Assembly: GCF_014698475.1 (NCBI RefSeq)
Contig: NZ_JACJTB010000001.1
Location: 1-64,000, forward strand
Length of the DNA: 64,000 nt
Direction of reading: 5' to 3'
Origin: Nostoc spongiaeforme FACHB-130
Lineage (GTDB): Bacteria; Cyanobacteriota; Cyanobacteriia; Cyanobacteriales; Nostocaceae
Part shown: in pieces, positions 17,453-27,395 of the stretch
Layout: every line of letters begins with the position of its first letter
Position numbering within the stretch: position 1 is the stretch's first letter
Notes under the pieces: generated by a model
Told to the model about the DNA's origin: nothing
What the model saw: the letters and a program-made list of their open reading frames with translations, nothing else
Databases searched by the model: none
Position numbers and translations under genes: made by a program

Positions 17453-19267
17453 ATGCGACTGTCACAAATGTTATTCGTTACACTCCGGGATGATCCTGCT
17501 GATGCAGAAATTCCCAGCCATAAGTTATTACTTCGTGCAGGGTATATTCGTCGCATCGGTAGCGGTATTTATGCTTATCTCCCCTTTATGTGGCGTGTGT
17601 TGCAAAAGGTTTCTCAAATTGTGCGGGAAGAAATGAACGCCACAGGCGCACAAGAATGTTTGTTACCCCAATTACAACCCTCTGAGTTGTGGAAGGAATC
17701 AGGACGTTGGGATACTTATACTAAAGCTGAGGGAATTATGTTTTCCCTAATCGATCGCCGTGAGCAACAATTAGGATTAGGGCCGACTCATGAAGAAGTG
17801 ATCACAGCGATCGCTCGTGATATGATTCGCTCTTATCGTCAGTTACCGCTACATCTCTACCAACTGCAAACTAAATTCCGTGACGAAATTCGCCCCCGCT
17901 TTGGTTTGATGCGTGGACGAGAATTCATCATGAAAGATGGTTATTCTTTCCACGTCGATGAAGAAAGCCTGAAAAAAACCTACCAAGATATGTATCAAGC
18001 CTACAGCAATATGCTGCGGCGGGCTGGGTTGGCGTTCCGTCCAGTAGAGGCTGACTCTGGTGCAATTGGTGGTTCCGGTTCGACAGAATTCATGGTGTTG
18101 GCGGAAGCTGGGGAAGACGAAGTTCTCTACACCGAAGATGGTAAATACGCCGCTAACGTGGAAAAAGCCGTGTCTTTACCTGCGGATGCGGAAACTTCAC
18201 CGTTTACTAGTTATGAAAAGCGGGAAACCCCAGGAACCGATACGATTGAAACACTATGTAAATTCTTCAAGTGTTCTCCTACCCAAATAGTTAAAAACGT
18301 TTTGTATCAAACAGTCTACGATAATGGCGTGACTGTGTTGGTATTGGTAAGCATTCGTGGAGATCAGGAAGTTAACGAAGTCAAATTACAGAATGAATTA
18401 ACGCGGTTAGCAAGTAACTACGGCGCAAAAGCAATTATCGCCTTAAATGTACCCAGTGCGGAAACACAACAAACTTGGGCGGCGAAATCCCTACCTTTAG
18501 ATTACATTGCGCCAGATATTAGCGATGAATATATTGCAGGTAACAAACAAGTCCACGCCAAATTTGTGCGGTTAGTAGATAAAACAGCCGTTGATTTGAA
18601 AAACTTCGTGACTGGTGCAAATGAAACTGGTTATCACGTTGTTGGGGCAAATTGGAATAAGCAATTTAAGCTACCAGATAGTTTAGTAGATTTGCGTAAA
18701 GCTAGACCAGGCGATCGCGCCATACACAACCCTGAACAAACTCTAAACAGTGCTAGGGGTATCGAAGTCGGTCACATCTTCCAATTAGGGACAAAATATT
18801 CCCAAGCCTTGGGTGCAACTTATACCAATGAACAAGGAGAAGAAAAACCCTTGGTGATGGGTTGCTATGGTGTGGGTGTGTCTCGATTAGCACAAGCAGC
18901 CGTTGAGCAATCTTACGATAAAGACGGGATTATTTGGCCTGTAGCGATCGCGCCTTATCACGCCATTGTGACAATTCCTAATATTAATGATGCCCAACAA
19001 GTGCAAATAGCCGAAAAACTTTACACCGAACTCAATCAAGCCGGAATTGAAACATTATTAGATGACCGTGATGAACGCGCCGGAGTTAAATTTAAAGACG
19101 CTGATTTAATCGGTATACCTTATAGAATTGTTACCGGACGTGCAATTGCTAATGGCAAAGTTGAAGTAGTAGAAAGAGCCACTCGTCAATCTCAAGAAAT
19201 TGCCATTGATGAAGTGATTACTACACTAAAACAATGGATTACAGCAGCAATAGAAGGTAAAAATTAA
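17453..19267 (+). CDS. proS: Proline-tRNA ligase
   Basis: A 604-residue class II aminoacyl-tRNA synthetase of the bacterial type that charges tRNA-Pro. Motif 2 and motif 3 regions are visible ([21 protein letters not shown] and [10 protein letters not shown]). A YbaK-like INS editing domain lies between them (about residues 230-395), and the anticodon-binding domain follows ([13 protein letters not shown] onward). The start matches bacterial ProS ([19 protein letters not shown]). It is monocistronic here. Confidence 0.97.
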   Translation: MRLSQMLFVTLRDDPADAEIPSHKLLLRAGYIRRIGSGIYAYLPFMWRVLQKVSQIVREEMNATGAQECLLPQLQPSELWKESGRWDTYTKAEGIMFSLIDRREQQLGLGPTHEEVITAIARDMIRSYRQLPLHLYQLQTKFRDEIRPRFGLMRGREFIMKDGYSFHVDEESLKKTYQDMYQAYSNMLRRAGLAFRPVEADSGAIGGSGSTEFMVLAEAGEDEVLYTEDGKYAANVEKAVSLPADAETSPFTSYEKRETPGTDTIETLCKFFKCSPTQIVKNVLYQTVYDNGVTVLVLVSIRGDQEVNEVKLQNELTRLASNYGAKAIIALNVPSAETQQTWAAKSLPLDYIAPDISDEYIAGNKQVHAKFVRLVDKTAVDLKNFVTGANETGYHVVGANWNKQFKLPDSLVDLRKARPGDRAIHNPEQTLNSARGIEVGHIFQLGTKYSQALGATYTNEQGEEKPLVMGCYGVGVSRLAQAAVEQSYDKDGIIWPVAIAPYHAIVTIPNINDAQQVQIAEKLYTELNQAGIETLLDDRDERAGVKFKDADLIGIPYRIVTGRAIANGKVEVVERATRQSQEIAIDEVITTLKQWITAAIEGKN

Positions 19268-19627
19268 CCCAACGAATCTAGCGCCAAGCTCCTGCGAGTT
19301 ATTTGCAGTTAAAGGCAAGATAGCTTTTAAACTCAGAGAAACAGGTACAGGTAATAGATAGAAATTCTGTTCCCTGTTCCCTAATTCTTAATAATTTGCT
19401 AAATCTTACGAAATAATGAGATTTATGAAATTTGACAGATGACGGATTTAAAGTACAAATTCTAGAATTAGAACAGGACTATTTAGATTTAGCGATCGCC
19501 TGATTTTAGCGTATCGAGCTATTCACGAAATCTCTGGAAACTCTCAACTTATAAGTATCGTCCATAACCAGGCTGCTCTTCACACCAAAATTATTTCAGC
19601 CCTTAGTCAGTCAGGAAGGTTTTTAAT
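19268..19627. other. Intergenic region, no gene seen
   Basis: 360 bases, AT-rich, with a TTCCCTGTTCCCTAATTCTTA low-complexity stretch near 19366 and a HIP1-related site at 19492. No ORF, RNA gene or strong hairpin was recognised. The promoter of the GerMN gene should lie in the last 100 bases. Confidence 0.5.
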
Positions 19628-20248
19628 ATGAATGATGAACAAAAATCTAATCGCATATCTTCGGGCGTAGTTGCAGCCGTTTCCGCAGCCGTAATTGCGG
19701 TTAGTGGTGGTGTAGCTTGGTTAACTACCCAGACCCAAAAAGCACCTGTCACAACTAACCCCGCCAACCCCAATCAAAGTCTTCAACAACAGCCCACACA
19801 GCCATCAACCACCCAACAAAACGAAAAAACTGCTCAAGTTTATTGGCTGAAACCCAAAGACAAAAATATTGCTTTAGTGCCTAAATCAGTAGAAGTAGCT
19901 GCAACTCAGCCCAACCAAGCCTTAGAAAGAGCTTTTCAGGCTTTATTAGAAGGGCCAAGCGACGCGACAGACTCAACCACCATTCCCAAAGGTACTAAGC
20001 TACTAAGCCTAAAAGTCAAAGGTGATGAAGTCCACGTCAATTTATCCAATAGCTTTACCAGTGGTGGCGGTAGTACCTCAATGGTGGCGCGTGTTGGCCA
20101 AGTTGTGTACACAGCGTCTAGCTTGAACCCCAAAGCCAAGGTTTATATTGACGTAGATGGTAAACCTTTAGATGTGTTAGGTGGCGAAGGCGTAGAGTTG
20201 GAACAACCCCTCACCCGTGAAAGCTTTGATAAGAATTATCCACTTTAG
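19628..20248 (+). CDS. GerMN-domain lipoprotein-like/membrane-anchored protein
   Basis: 206 residues. An N-terminal hydrophobic segment (about 13-32, VVAAVSAAVIAVSGGVAWLT) serves as anchor or signal. A Pro/Gln/Thr-rich linker (about 37-65) follows, then a GerMN domain (about 68-200) with ALERAFQALLEGPSDATDST and GDEVHVNLSNSF. GerMN domains occur in spore germination GerM and in many cell-envelope proteins of non-sporulating bacteria, so an envelope role is likely. The precise function is unknown. Confidence 0.85.
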   Translation: MNDEQKSNRISSGVVAAVSAAVIAVSGGVAWLTTQTQKAPVTTNPANPNQSLQQQPTQPSTTQQNEKTAQVYWLKPKDKNIALVPKSVEVAATQPNQALERAFQALLEGPSDATDSTTIPKGTKLLSLKVKGDEVHVNLSNSFTSGGGSTSMVARVGQVVYTASSLNPKAKVYIDVDGKPLDVLGGEGVELEQPLTRESFDKNYPL

Positions 20249-20400
20249 TCATTGGTCATTCGTCATTAGTCCTTGGTCATTAGTAAACACGAATGACAAA
20301 GAACCCTTCGAGTGACGCTCGCAAGCTCGCTAACGCTGCGCTAACACCAGTTGCTCATGGGGGAGACCCCCAAGACCGCACTGGCTCACAAATGACACCT
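20249..20400. repeat. Composite intergenic repeats after the GerMN gene
   Basis: The spacer begins with TCATTGGTCATTCGTCATTA repeats (20250-20275). It continues with a GC-rich dispersed element containing GTTGCTCATGGGGGAGACCC at about 20350, which has a GGGGGAGACCCCC hairpin. The element is typical of Nostocales intergenic DNA. No gene was seen. Confidence 0.65.
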
Positions 20401-20403
20401 GAC

Positions 20404-20751
20404 CTAAAGTTTTGTATTCAGAACGCGAAAGTTACGAGCTTGCTGTTCTAACCTTGTAGCGATGCGATCGCACACCTGATTACACAACTCAAAAATCATT
20501 TCGTCTTCCACCCGATAGTAAGCGCAAGTTCCTTCACTGCGACGGCTAAGGATTCCGGCTTGCCACATTACTTTCAGGTGTTTGGAGACATTCGCCTGGG
20601 AAGTTTGTGTTGCCTCTACCAATTCTTGTACACATTTTTCTTCATCCCGTAGTAAGTGCAACAGCCGCAGACGCATCGGCTCACTTAACAGGCTGAAATA
20701 TTCGGCTACTTGTTGCACCACTTCCGGCGGTACAGGCAACGCTTGTTTCAT
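20404..20751 (-). CDS. ArsR-family transcriptional regulator
   Basis: About 115 residues from the ATG at 20751. It is a winged-helix repressor of the SmtB/ArsR type with the recognition helix in TSQANVSKHLKVMWQAGILS and wing in RRSEGTCAYYRVED. Cysteines occur at EEKC and in ELCNQVC, but the classical ELCVCDL arsenic motif is not exact (EEKCVQEL), so the effector is uncertain (metal or redox). The frame is open 13 codons further up (to 20790) without family support. It is downstream of accB on the same strand with a 62-base gap. Confidence 0.88.
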   Translation of the reverse strand: MKQALPVPPEVVQQVAEYFSLLSEPMRLRLLHLLRDEEKCVQELVEATQTSQANVSKHLKVMWQAGILSRRSEGTCAYYRVEDEMIFELCNQVCDRIATRLEQQARNFRVLNTKL

Positions 20752-20813
20752 CAGGAATGATCCGTAAAAACAGACAAGGTTAACAATCACTCATTTCATA
20801 TATACATTAATAC

Positions 20814-21335
20814 TTAATCAGGGTTAATTCGCATCAAAGGTTGACCATATTCTACAGGTTCTCCATTTTGAACCAGAATTTCCATAACTTGCCCTGATAT
20901 TTCGGCTTCGATTTCGTTCATCAGCTTCATAGCTTCAATGATACACACAGTTTGACCCTGACGGACGCGATCGCCTACTTCCACAAATGGTGCTTCCCCT
21001 GGTGCAGGGGCGCGATAAAAAGTCCCTACCATTGGCGAAGCAACTTCTACTAATCTTTGATCTATCGCTGAAGGTGCATTTCCTGTCACCTGTACACCTG
21101 CACCAGCAGTATCTAAAATTCGCTCTGGAGATAGCGTTGGTGCTACTCCTCCGGCTGCAATCGTTGTTACTGTCGCCACACCACCAATACCAGCTTGCGG
21201 TACAGCGTGATTGTTTATGCTGCCAGCTTTACGTACCGATAGCTCAAAGTCATCACTTTTGAGAGTTACTTCTGCAATATCTGTTTGTGCAATAGTTACC
21301 AGCAGTTGACGGATTTCATTAAAGTCCAATGGCAC
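20814..21335 (-). CDS. accB: Biotin carboxyl carrier protein of acetyl-CoA carboxylase
   Basis: 173 residues. The biotinyl domain at the C-terminus carries the biotin-attachment motif EAMKLMNEIE (Lys137), after an Ala/Pro-rich linker. It carries carboxybiotin for malonyl-CoA synthesis, the first step of fatty-acid synthesis. The start is GTG at 21335 (reading MPLDFNEIRQLL), which matches cyanobacterial AccB. It follows efp on the same strand, an arrangement common in cyanobacteria. The 214-base spacer contains the palindrome CCCTATATAGGG (21500-21511). Confidence 0.96.
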   Translation of the reverse strand: MPLDFNEIRQLLVTIAQTDIAEVTLKSDDFELSVRKAGSINNHAVPQAGIGGVATVTTIAAGGVAPTLSPERILDTAGAGVQVTGNAPSAIDQRLVEVASPMVGTFYRAPAPGEAPFVEVGDRVRQGQTVCIIEAMKLMNEIEAEISGQVMEILVQNGEPVEYGQPLMRINPD

Positions 21336-21549
21336 AGCTTTTATTACCTCAACCTGTCCGTAAAATGATTATTTTATGTGATACCAATTGAATAAATGAT
21401 TGAGACTGATGGATAGATACAACTAAAACACAGACAGTTATTTCCAACCCAAAAATCTAAAATCGCAAATCCAATATGGTATTAGGGCAGGGATTTAAAC
21501 CCTATATAGGGATTTAAATCACAATTAACTCTAAAATTTAAGAGAAAAT

Positions 21550-22107
21550 TTATTCCCTGCCTAAATATTTATCTTCACGAGTATCAATCCGAATCCGTTC
21601 TCCTTGAGAAATAAACAAGGGAACCATTACAGTTGCACCAGTTTCTACTTTGGCTGGTTTAGTACCACCTGTAGCTGTATCACCCTTGACACCAGGATCA
21701 GTTTCGATAACTTCTAGCACCACAGAGTTAGGTAATTCCACTTCTAGAACTACATCGTCCCAACGAATCACGTTCACTTCCATACCTTCCTTGAGGTATT
21801 TGACGCGATCGCCAATTTGTGATGCGCTCAGTCGTCCTTCTTCATAACTTTCCATATCCATAAAGACAAACTCATCGCCCTCTTTATAGGTATGCTGCAT
21901 TGTGCTTTTTTCCAAAGTTGCTTGCGGCACAGTTTCCCCAGCCCGGAAAGTTCTTTCAAGAACCTTGCCACTTTGAACGTTTTTCAGCGTGGTGCGGACA
22001 AACGCCGAACCTTTACCGGGTTTAACGTGGAGAAAATCTACCACCCGCCATACAGACCCGTCTAATACAATTGATACGCCGGGTCGAAAGTCGTTACTAG
22101 AGATCAT
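21550..22107 (-). CDS. efp: Translation elongation factor P
   Basis: 185 residues, the usual EF-P length, with three beta-barrel domains. The tip loop reads [11 protein letters not shown], with the modifiable residue at Lys32. The protein relieves ribosome stalling at consecutive prolines. ORF start [10 protein letters not shown] is the normal cyanobacterial N-terminus. It forms a likely operon with accB downstream. Confidence 0.97.
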   Translation of the reverse strand: MISSNDFRPGVSIVLDGSVWRVVDFLHVKPGKGSAFVRTTLKNVQSGKVLERTFRAGETVPQATLEKSTMQHTYKEGDEFVFMDMESYEEGRLSASQIGDRVKYLKEGMEVNVIRWDDVVLEVELPNSVVLEVIETDPGVKGDTATGGTKPAKVETGATVMVPLFISQGERIRIDTREDKYLGRE

Positions 22108-22169
22108 GAAGCTTTCAAATGTTGGAAGACAATCGGCATTTATTGTACCCTTCTAGCGGAGTAATTGGT

Positions 22170-22302
22170 TAATTAGTCAAGAGTCAATTGTCCTTCGTCC
22201 TTGGTCATTGGTCATTTGTTATTCTCCTCTGCACCCCAACTCTCCACTCCCAACTCACTGCTAAAAATACTCAGCACTCAGCACTCAGCACTCAGCACTC
22301 CT
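22170..22302. repeat. STRR tracts between efp and the cyclophilin gene
   Basis: Two heptamer families lie here: GTCCTTGGTCATTGGTCATT (22196-22215) and at least four ACTCAGC units (22270-22300). The second tract is the same unit found inside nirA and narB, showing a mobile-like spread of one repeat within this window. Confidence 0.88.
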
Positions 22303-22370
22303 AACTATGGGAAGATTATTGATGGGTTCCGCCCAGTCAACAATATTCATGCTGCATTTGAGCCATACTC

Positions 22371-23477
22371 ATGTTTAAGTTAATAAAATCCTGGCTAAAG
22401 TCCAGCCTAGTAACAATACTGTTGGTAGTTATATTTTTAGGCATCAATACAGCTGGCTGGACTCCCTCCAGTAATGCCGCCTTGCCCTCTGGCAATGCAA
22501 TTACCGACGGCAAAGCTTTGTTGCGTTATGCACTCCCAATTAAAAATGAACCAGTCAGGCAATTACAAGCCAGTCTAGAAGACATATCAACTCAGTTGCG
22601 GGCTAATCGACGCTGGGGTGCTGTCTCCAAAGACCTGAGTAAAGCATCTCGCGTGCTTGATAAGCCTTCACAAATCTTAGCAAGCGTCCCCGAAGAACGC
22701 CAACCCCAAGCCACAGCATGGCTTGACGAATTAAAATCTGGTGTAACCAAACTGCAAGAATTGACACAATCTAAAGATAAAGAAAAAATTCTGCAAGGGC
22801 GAAACAAATTGCTGAGTTTAGTTTCTTTGCTAGAAGAGTCAATGGTGCAGCAATTTCCCTTTGAAGTCCCAGAAGAATACAGTAATTTAGCCCAACTCAA
22901 AGGACGTGCGACCATTGCAATTAAAACCAATAAAGGCGATTTAACCGTTGTTGTAGATGGTTATAGCGCACCTGTGACGGCTGGTAACTTTGTAGATTTA
23001 GTCCAAAGGGGTTTTTATAACGGGTTAGAATTTACTCGCTCTGAAGAATCCTACGTCTTGCAAACAGGCGACCCCCCAGGTAAAGAACAAGGTTTTATTG
23101 ACCCCAAAACAGGCAAATATCGGGCAATTCCTTTAGAAATTCTAGTCGAAGGAGATAAAGCACCAACTTATGGCATTACCTTAGAAGATGCTGGTCGTTA
23201 TTTGGATATGCCAGTTTTACCGTTCTCTTCCTTTGGTGCATTAGCAATGGCACGTCCCGAAAGCGAAGTTAATGGTGGTTCATCGCAAGTGTTCTTTTTC
23301 CTGTTTGAACCAGAACTCACTCCCGCCGGACGCAACTTGCTGGATGGCCGTTACTCAGTATTTGGTTATCTCACCGAAGGCAAAGATGTTTTAGATAAAC
23401 TCAAAGCCGGTGACAAAATCGAATCTGCAACAGTAACTCAAGGCATAGAAAACCTAGTCCAACCCCAAGGAGCCTAA
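22371..23477 (+). CDS. Cyclophilin-type peptidyl-prolyl isomerase, TLP40/CYP38-like
   Basis: 368 residues. A signal peptide (residues about 1-35, VTILLVVIFLGINTAGW) directs it to the thylakoid lumen or periplasm. A helical N-terminal region (about 45-170) precedes a cyclophilin domain (about 175-360: IAIKTNKGDLTVVVDGYSAP, GFYNGLEFTR, SSQVFFFLFEPELTPAGRN). This architecture is that of the plant lumenal TLP40/CYP38, which supports photosystem II assembly. The active-site residues are degenerate in that family, so isomerase activity is uncertain. It is the first gene after the efp divergence. Confidence 0.88.
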   Translation: MFKLIKSWLKSSLVTILLVVIFLGINTAGWTPSSNAALPSGNAITDGKALLRYALPIKNEPVRQLQASLEDISTQLRANRRWGAVSKDLSKASRVLDKPSQILASVPEERQPQATAWLDELKSGVTKLQELTQSKDKEKILQGRNKLLSLVSLLEESMVQQFPFEVPEEYSNLAQLKGRATIAIKTNKGDLTVVVDGYSAPVTAGNFVDLVQRGFYNGLEFTRSEESYVLQTGDPPGKEQGFIDPKTGKYRAIPLEILVEGDKAPTYGITLEDAGRYLDMPVLPFSSFGALAMARPESEVNGGSSQVFFFLFEPELTPAGRNLLDGRYSVFGYLTEGKDVLDKLKAGDKIESATVTQGIENLVQPQGA

Positions 23478-23520
23478 ATCAAGTATGAAGTATGAAATTT
23501 AACACTTCATACTTCACACT

Positions 23521-24096
23521 TTACAAATTTCCCGCCGCGAATATTTGATGAGGAGCGATCGCTAATTCGGGAAACGTCTGCGATACAATTTTCTGGTCAG
23601 CCGTAAACACTGTCTCTTCGTAAAATCCTTCTTCCAGCAGCAATACAGTAACTTTTAATTCTAACGGGTCTACAATCCAATATTCCGGCACACCAACCGC
23701 CGCATACTCAGACCGCTTATGGCGATAGTCCCGCTTGATAGAATCTGGACTGACTACTTCTACAACCAGTAATGGTGTTGTCTCAAACACAGCTGAAGCC
23801 TTTAGTAAATCTCTTGCTTGCTCCTGTGTTACCACACACAAATCAGTTAACCTAGACTTATTTCTTCCTGTTCTTGTCCCAGTTTCCCGAAAAGTTAGCC
23901 AAGGTAAACTTAAACGTGCGATTTCTAGTTTTAATACGGTAGCTAAAAATTCGACAATTAAAAAATGTTCAATTGTAGGAGGGTTCATTAATTCCAGCCT
24001 GCCATCCACTAACTCGTAGTGAAAACCACTGCCATCATCATAGGTTAAATACTCTTCAAATGTGAGCTTTGTTACTGGTGTAGCGACCATCCCCAC
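23521..24096 (-). CDS. Uma2-family (DUF820) putative PD-(D/E)XK nuclease
   Basis: 191 residues with the Uma2 pattern: LTFEEYLTYDDGSGFHYELV at the N-terminus, acidic residue in RLTDLCVV, core LLVVEVVSPDSIKRDYRHK, then YAAVGVPEYWIVDP. It differs clearly from the Uma2 gene at 14516-15094, so the two are not a recent duplication. The start is ATG at 24090 or 24096 (MGMVATPVTK). It is convergent with the cyclophilin gene. Confidence 0.88.
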   Translation of the reverse strand: MGMVATPVTKLTFEEYLTYDDGSGFHYELVDGRLELMNPPTIEHFLIVEFLATVLKLEIARLSLPWLTFRETGTRTGRNKSRLTDLCVVTQEQARDLLKASAVFETTPLLVVEVVSPDSIKRDYRHKRSEYAAVGVPEYWIVDPLELKVTVLLLEEGFYEETVFTADQKIVSQTFPELAIAPHQIFAAGNL

Positions 24097-24190
24097 AGTC
24101 TCCTAAACTATACCATTATCGTAACTTGAGGGAGTAGAGAAAAAGTATGATGTTTCATTCTCCTGCCTCCTGCCTCCTGCCTTCCAAACT

Positions 24191-25189
24191 ATGACCAAAG
24201 TTAAAGACATTGGCGAACAAGGACTATTAGCAAAATTACAAAGCTTTTGTCCCGCAGAAATTATTGGAGATGATGCAGCAGTTCTAGAAACACCGCCAGG
24301 AACATCACTAGTAGTAACTACCGATGTTTTAGTTGATGGCGTACACTTCAGTGATGCTACCACTTCCCCAGAGGATGCAGGTTGGCGAGCCGCAGCCGCG
24401 AATTTATCAGATTTAGCTGCAATGGGGGCTACTCCTTTAGGTATTACTGTTGGTTTGGGGCTACCTGGCGATTTACAGGTAAGTTGGGTGGAGCGACTGT
24501 ACCAAGGAATGACAGAATGCCTGCAAAAATATCATACCCCAATTGTTGGTGGTGATGTGGTGCGATCGCCAACTGCAACTATCTCCATTACCGCCTTTGG
24601 TGAAGTTGATCCCCAGCGAATTATCCGCCGTTCTGCTGCTAAAGTGGGAATGGCGATCGTGGTCACGGGTGTTCATGGAGCCTCTCACGCTGGCTTACAA
24701 TTGCTCTTGCATCCCCAATTAGGGCATAACCTCTCTCCAGCAGAAAAGACCGCCCTTATCAAAGCTCACCAACGCCCTCAACCCCGTTTAGATGTCTTAC
24801 CCATCCTCTGGGAAATTTTCACTCCCCCACTCCCCGTAGCCGGAATGGATAGTAGCGATGGTTTAGCAGATGCAGTTTTACAAATTTGTCGCGCCAGTAA
24901 CGTAGGTGCAGTTATCGACCGCCAAAAAATTCCTTTTCCTGCTACTTTTAGCAATTGGCTCAAACCCGAAAAAGCAATAGAATATGCCCTCTACGGTGGT
25001 GAAGACTTTGAATTAGTACTTTGCTTACCACCCACACAAGCAAATACCCTAGTACAACAACTCAACCAAGGCGCAGCAATTATTGGCACCATTACATCTG
25101 GTTCACAAGTGTTATTACGTGACCAACAACAAAAAATCCCTAACCAAGTTCTCAGTCTTAGTCAGGGATTTCAACATTTTGGTCAATAG
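24191..25189 (+). CDS. thiL: Thiamine-monophosphate kinase
   Basis: 332 residues of the AIRS/ThiL superfamily. It phosphorylates thiamine monophosphate to the active coenzyme thiamine diphosphate. Visible motifs are IIGDDAAVL near the N-terminus, TTDVLVDGVHF (metal and substrate site), GGDVVRSP, and GMDSSDGLADAV. The start MTKVKDIGEQGLL is normal. The transketolase-family enzyme elsewhere in this window uses the product. Confidence 0.95.
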   Translation: MTKVKDIGEQGLLAKLQSFCPAEIIGDDAAVLETPPGTSLVVTTDVLVDGVHFSDATTSPEDAGWRAAAANLSDLAAMGATPLGITVGLGLPGDLQVSWVERLYQGMTECLQKYHTPIVGGDVVRSPTATISITAFGEVDPQRIIRRSAAKVGMAIVVTGVHGASHAGLQLLLHPQLGHNLSPAEKTALIKAHQRPQPRLDVLPILWEIFTPPLPVAGMDSSDGLADAVLQICRASNVGAVIDRQKIPFPATFSNWLKPEKAIEYALYGGEDFELVLCLPPTQANTLVQQLNQGAAIIGTITSGSQVLLRDQQQKIPNQVLSLSQGFQHFGQ

Positions 25190-25242
25190 TCATTTGTCCT
25201 TAGTTTTAACACCAATGACAAATGACCAATGACTATTGACAA
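25190..25242. repeat. STRR tract between convergent thiL and gap2
   Basis: TCATTTGTCCTTAG and AATGACAAATGACCAATGAC repeats fill the 54-base spacer in both orientations and could form a hairpin that ends both transcripts. Confidence 0.7.
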
Positions 25243-25243
25243 A

Positions 25244-26257
25244 TTATTGCCACTTCTGGGCTACTAGTTCAGCCAAATCTAGAACACGTTGGCTATAACC
25301 CCACTCGTTGTCATACCAAGCCATAACTTTTACTAAGTCGCTGCCCATTACTAAAGTCAAGCTGGCATCAACAATAGAAGAAGCATCAGTACCTTGGTAG
25401 TCTGAAGATACCAACTGAAGTTCGCTGTAGTCTAGAATACCTTTGAGTGAACCTTCTGAGGCATCCTTGAGGGCTTGGTTAACTTCTTCCGTAATAGTAC
25501 GCTTCTCAACCTGAACAACGAAATCTACCATTGAGACGTTCGGGGTTGGTACACGTAAGGCAACACCATTCAGCTTACCTTTGAGTTCTGGAATTACTAG
25601 CGCCACTGCTTTTGCTGCACCTGTAGAGGTGGGGACAATGTTAATGGCTGCTGCTCTTGCCCGACGTACATCGCGGTGAGAAGCATCTAGCAAACGCTGG
25701 TCTCCGGTGTAGCTGTGGGTGGTGGTCATTGTGCCTTTAATGATACCGAATTTGTCATTCAGCACCTTGGCAATGGGAGCCAAACAGTTGGTAGTACAGC
25801 TGGCATTACTAATAACGTGATGTATGTTGTGATCGTAGTCGTGGTGATTCACACCAATTACGAATGTACCATCTTCATTTTTCCCAGGAGCAGTAATTAG
25901 AACCTTTTTAGCTCCAGCATTGACGTGCTTTAAAGCTCCCTCTTTGCTAGTAAATACCCCAGTTGCTTCAATAATCAGGTCAATTTCCCATTCTCTCCAG
26001 GGCAAGTTTTCTGGATTGCGATCAGATACGCATTTAATGGTTTTACCGTTAACGATGATAGAGTTATCATCGGCGGAAATGTCAACATCCTTTAACTTCC
26101 CAAGCATTGAGTCATACTTCAGGAGGTGAGCATTTGTTCTAGGATCTGATGTGTCATTGATAGCTACAAGGTCGATATTGCTATTTTGCCGACCTAACCA
26201 ACAACGTGCAAAGTTACGCCCGATGCGCCCGAAACCGTTGATTGCGACTCTAATCAC
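25244..26257 (-). CDS. gap2: Glyceraldehyde-3-phosphate dehydrogenase, Gap2 type
   Basis: 337 residues from the GTG at 26257 ([15 protein letters not shown]), preceded by AGAGGGC. It is the enzyme of the Calvin cycle and gluconeogenesis that in the Gap2 class uses both NADPH and NADH. The Rossmann motif is at the N-terminus, the catalytic Cys154 is in SNASCTTNC, and the [10 protein letters not shown] and [12 protein letters not shown] segments are typical. The cofactor-specifying region reads [13 protein letters not shown], as in cyanobacterial Gap2. An in-frame upstream start at 26308 was rejected as lacking family support. Confidence 0.95.
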   Translation of the reverse strand: MIRVAINGFGRIGRNFARCWLGRQNSNIDLVAINDTSDPRTNAHLLKYDSMLGKLKDVDISADDNSIIVNGKTIKCVSDRNPENLPWREWEIDLIIEATGVFTSKEGALKHVNAGAKKVLITAPGKNEDGTFVIGVNHHDYDHNIHHVISNASCTTNCLAPIAKVLNDKFGIIKGTMTTTHSYTGDQRLLDASHRDVRRARAAAINIVPTSTGAAKAVALVIPELKGKLNGVALRVPTPNVSMVDFVVQVEKRTITEEVNQALKDASEGSLKGILDYSELQLVSSDYQGTDASSIVDASLTLVMGSDLVKVMAWYDNEWGYSQRVLDLAELVAQKWQ

Positions 26258-26373
26258 AGTGTCTTGCCCTCTGTATTTATGCCTATAAATTGATATCTTT
26301 GAACCCAATCATATCGCAAAGGGGGGGAGTATTAATAACTATAAAGTGTTAGATCCAAAAAAAAATATATATT

Positions 26374-26997
26374 TTATTCAGATTTTCCTGAATAGAGGTT
26401 ATTAGTCGTGATGTAAAATCTTACCGGCTCTGGAACTAAATACTTAATAGATTGATTTTGACAAGAAAGTTTGCGAATAAGACTTGACGAAACTCCCACT
26501 AAGGGTATATTCAAGAATTGCCAGTGAATGGTAAGTGACTGCTGTTGTAGTTGTTGCTCGACTTGCTGGCAGATAATGTTGCTTTTAGCTTGATCACCAT
26601 CTAATTGTCGGGGCGCAATCAACCAGTCACACATCTGTACTAACTCTTGTCTACGGTACCACCGAGGTAAGGTTTGGAAAGTATCCAAACCCAAAATCCA
26701 GTACCAATGAGTATTTGAATAAATAGCCGATAAGTCAATCAACGTGTTGATAGCGTAAGAGGTTCCAGAGCGATTTGAATCCACCAAGGAGACAGTAAAA
26801 GCTGGGTTGTCTCTTGTAGTTATTTCCAGCATCTTCACTCGATGCTCAAATGGCGCTGCTTTTTTGTGTGGAGGATTGAGCGATGGTACCCAAATTATTT
26901 GATCTAGGGGTACTTGAGACAAAGCCATTTCGGCGATGAGTAAGTGTCCCCAATGAATTGGATCAAATGTGCCACCGAAAATTGCCAGATGTTGCAT
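26374..26997 (-). CDS. nadD: Nicotinate-nucleotide adenylyltransferase
   Basis: 207 residues of the HxGH nucleotidyltransferase family. It converts nicotinate mononucleotide to deamido-NAD in NAD synthesis. The active-site motif is GGTFDPIHWGHLLIAE (residues about 9-24), and the C-terminal motif is VSSSLIRKL in place of the usual ISSTxIR. It lies just upstream of gap2 on the same strand, with which it may be co-transcribed. Confidence 0.93.
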   Translation of the reverse strand: MQHLAIFGGTFDPIHWGHLLIAEMALSQVPLDQIIWVPSLNPPHKKAAPFEHRVKMLEITTRDNPAFTVSLVDSNRSGTSYAINTLIDLSAIYSNTHWYWILGLDTFQTLPRWYRRQELVQMCDWLIAPRQLDGDQAKSNIICQQVEQQLQQQSLTIHWQFLNIPLVGVSSSLIRKLSCQNQSIKYLVPEPVRFYITTNNLYSGKSE

Positions 26998-27395
26998 CTG
27001 CTCTTACCCAGGCTTTCTACATTTGAAACACAATTTCACTGTCAATGTATTATTGTACTCAATTCATGCCTTAGCTTGATGAAATTTAAAACTCATTTAG
27101 CTAGGAATGTATTATCGTAGCCCTTACTAGTCAGGAATCTAAAAAGTATGTATTTCTCCTTACAAGAATTTCTTTCCCGATGCAGTGGAAATTTTCAGAA
27201 TAATCTTAAAAACAGTTCAGAAATAGCAAAAACCTCCTACAAAGGTAAAATCATTCTCAATCCACATAACGAAAGCGGAAAAGCTCTCCGATAGCCAGCA
27301 TAAAAAAGGTGTAGAAAAATTTACGGTAAAAAACAAATTCCTGTTATGATACGCGTGTCATTTGTGAATATGGTGTGGTGTAAGAGGAGTAATCA
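26998..27395. other. Intergenic region with the putative murC promoter
   Basis: 398 bases between divergent nadD and murC. Near the end, TGTTATGAT (27342-27350) looks like an extended -10 element (TGnTATGAT). GAGGAG (27384-27389) is a strong ribosome site for the ATG at 27396. The rest is AT-rich with no gene or RNA recognised. Confidence 0.5.
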
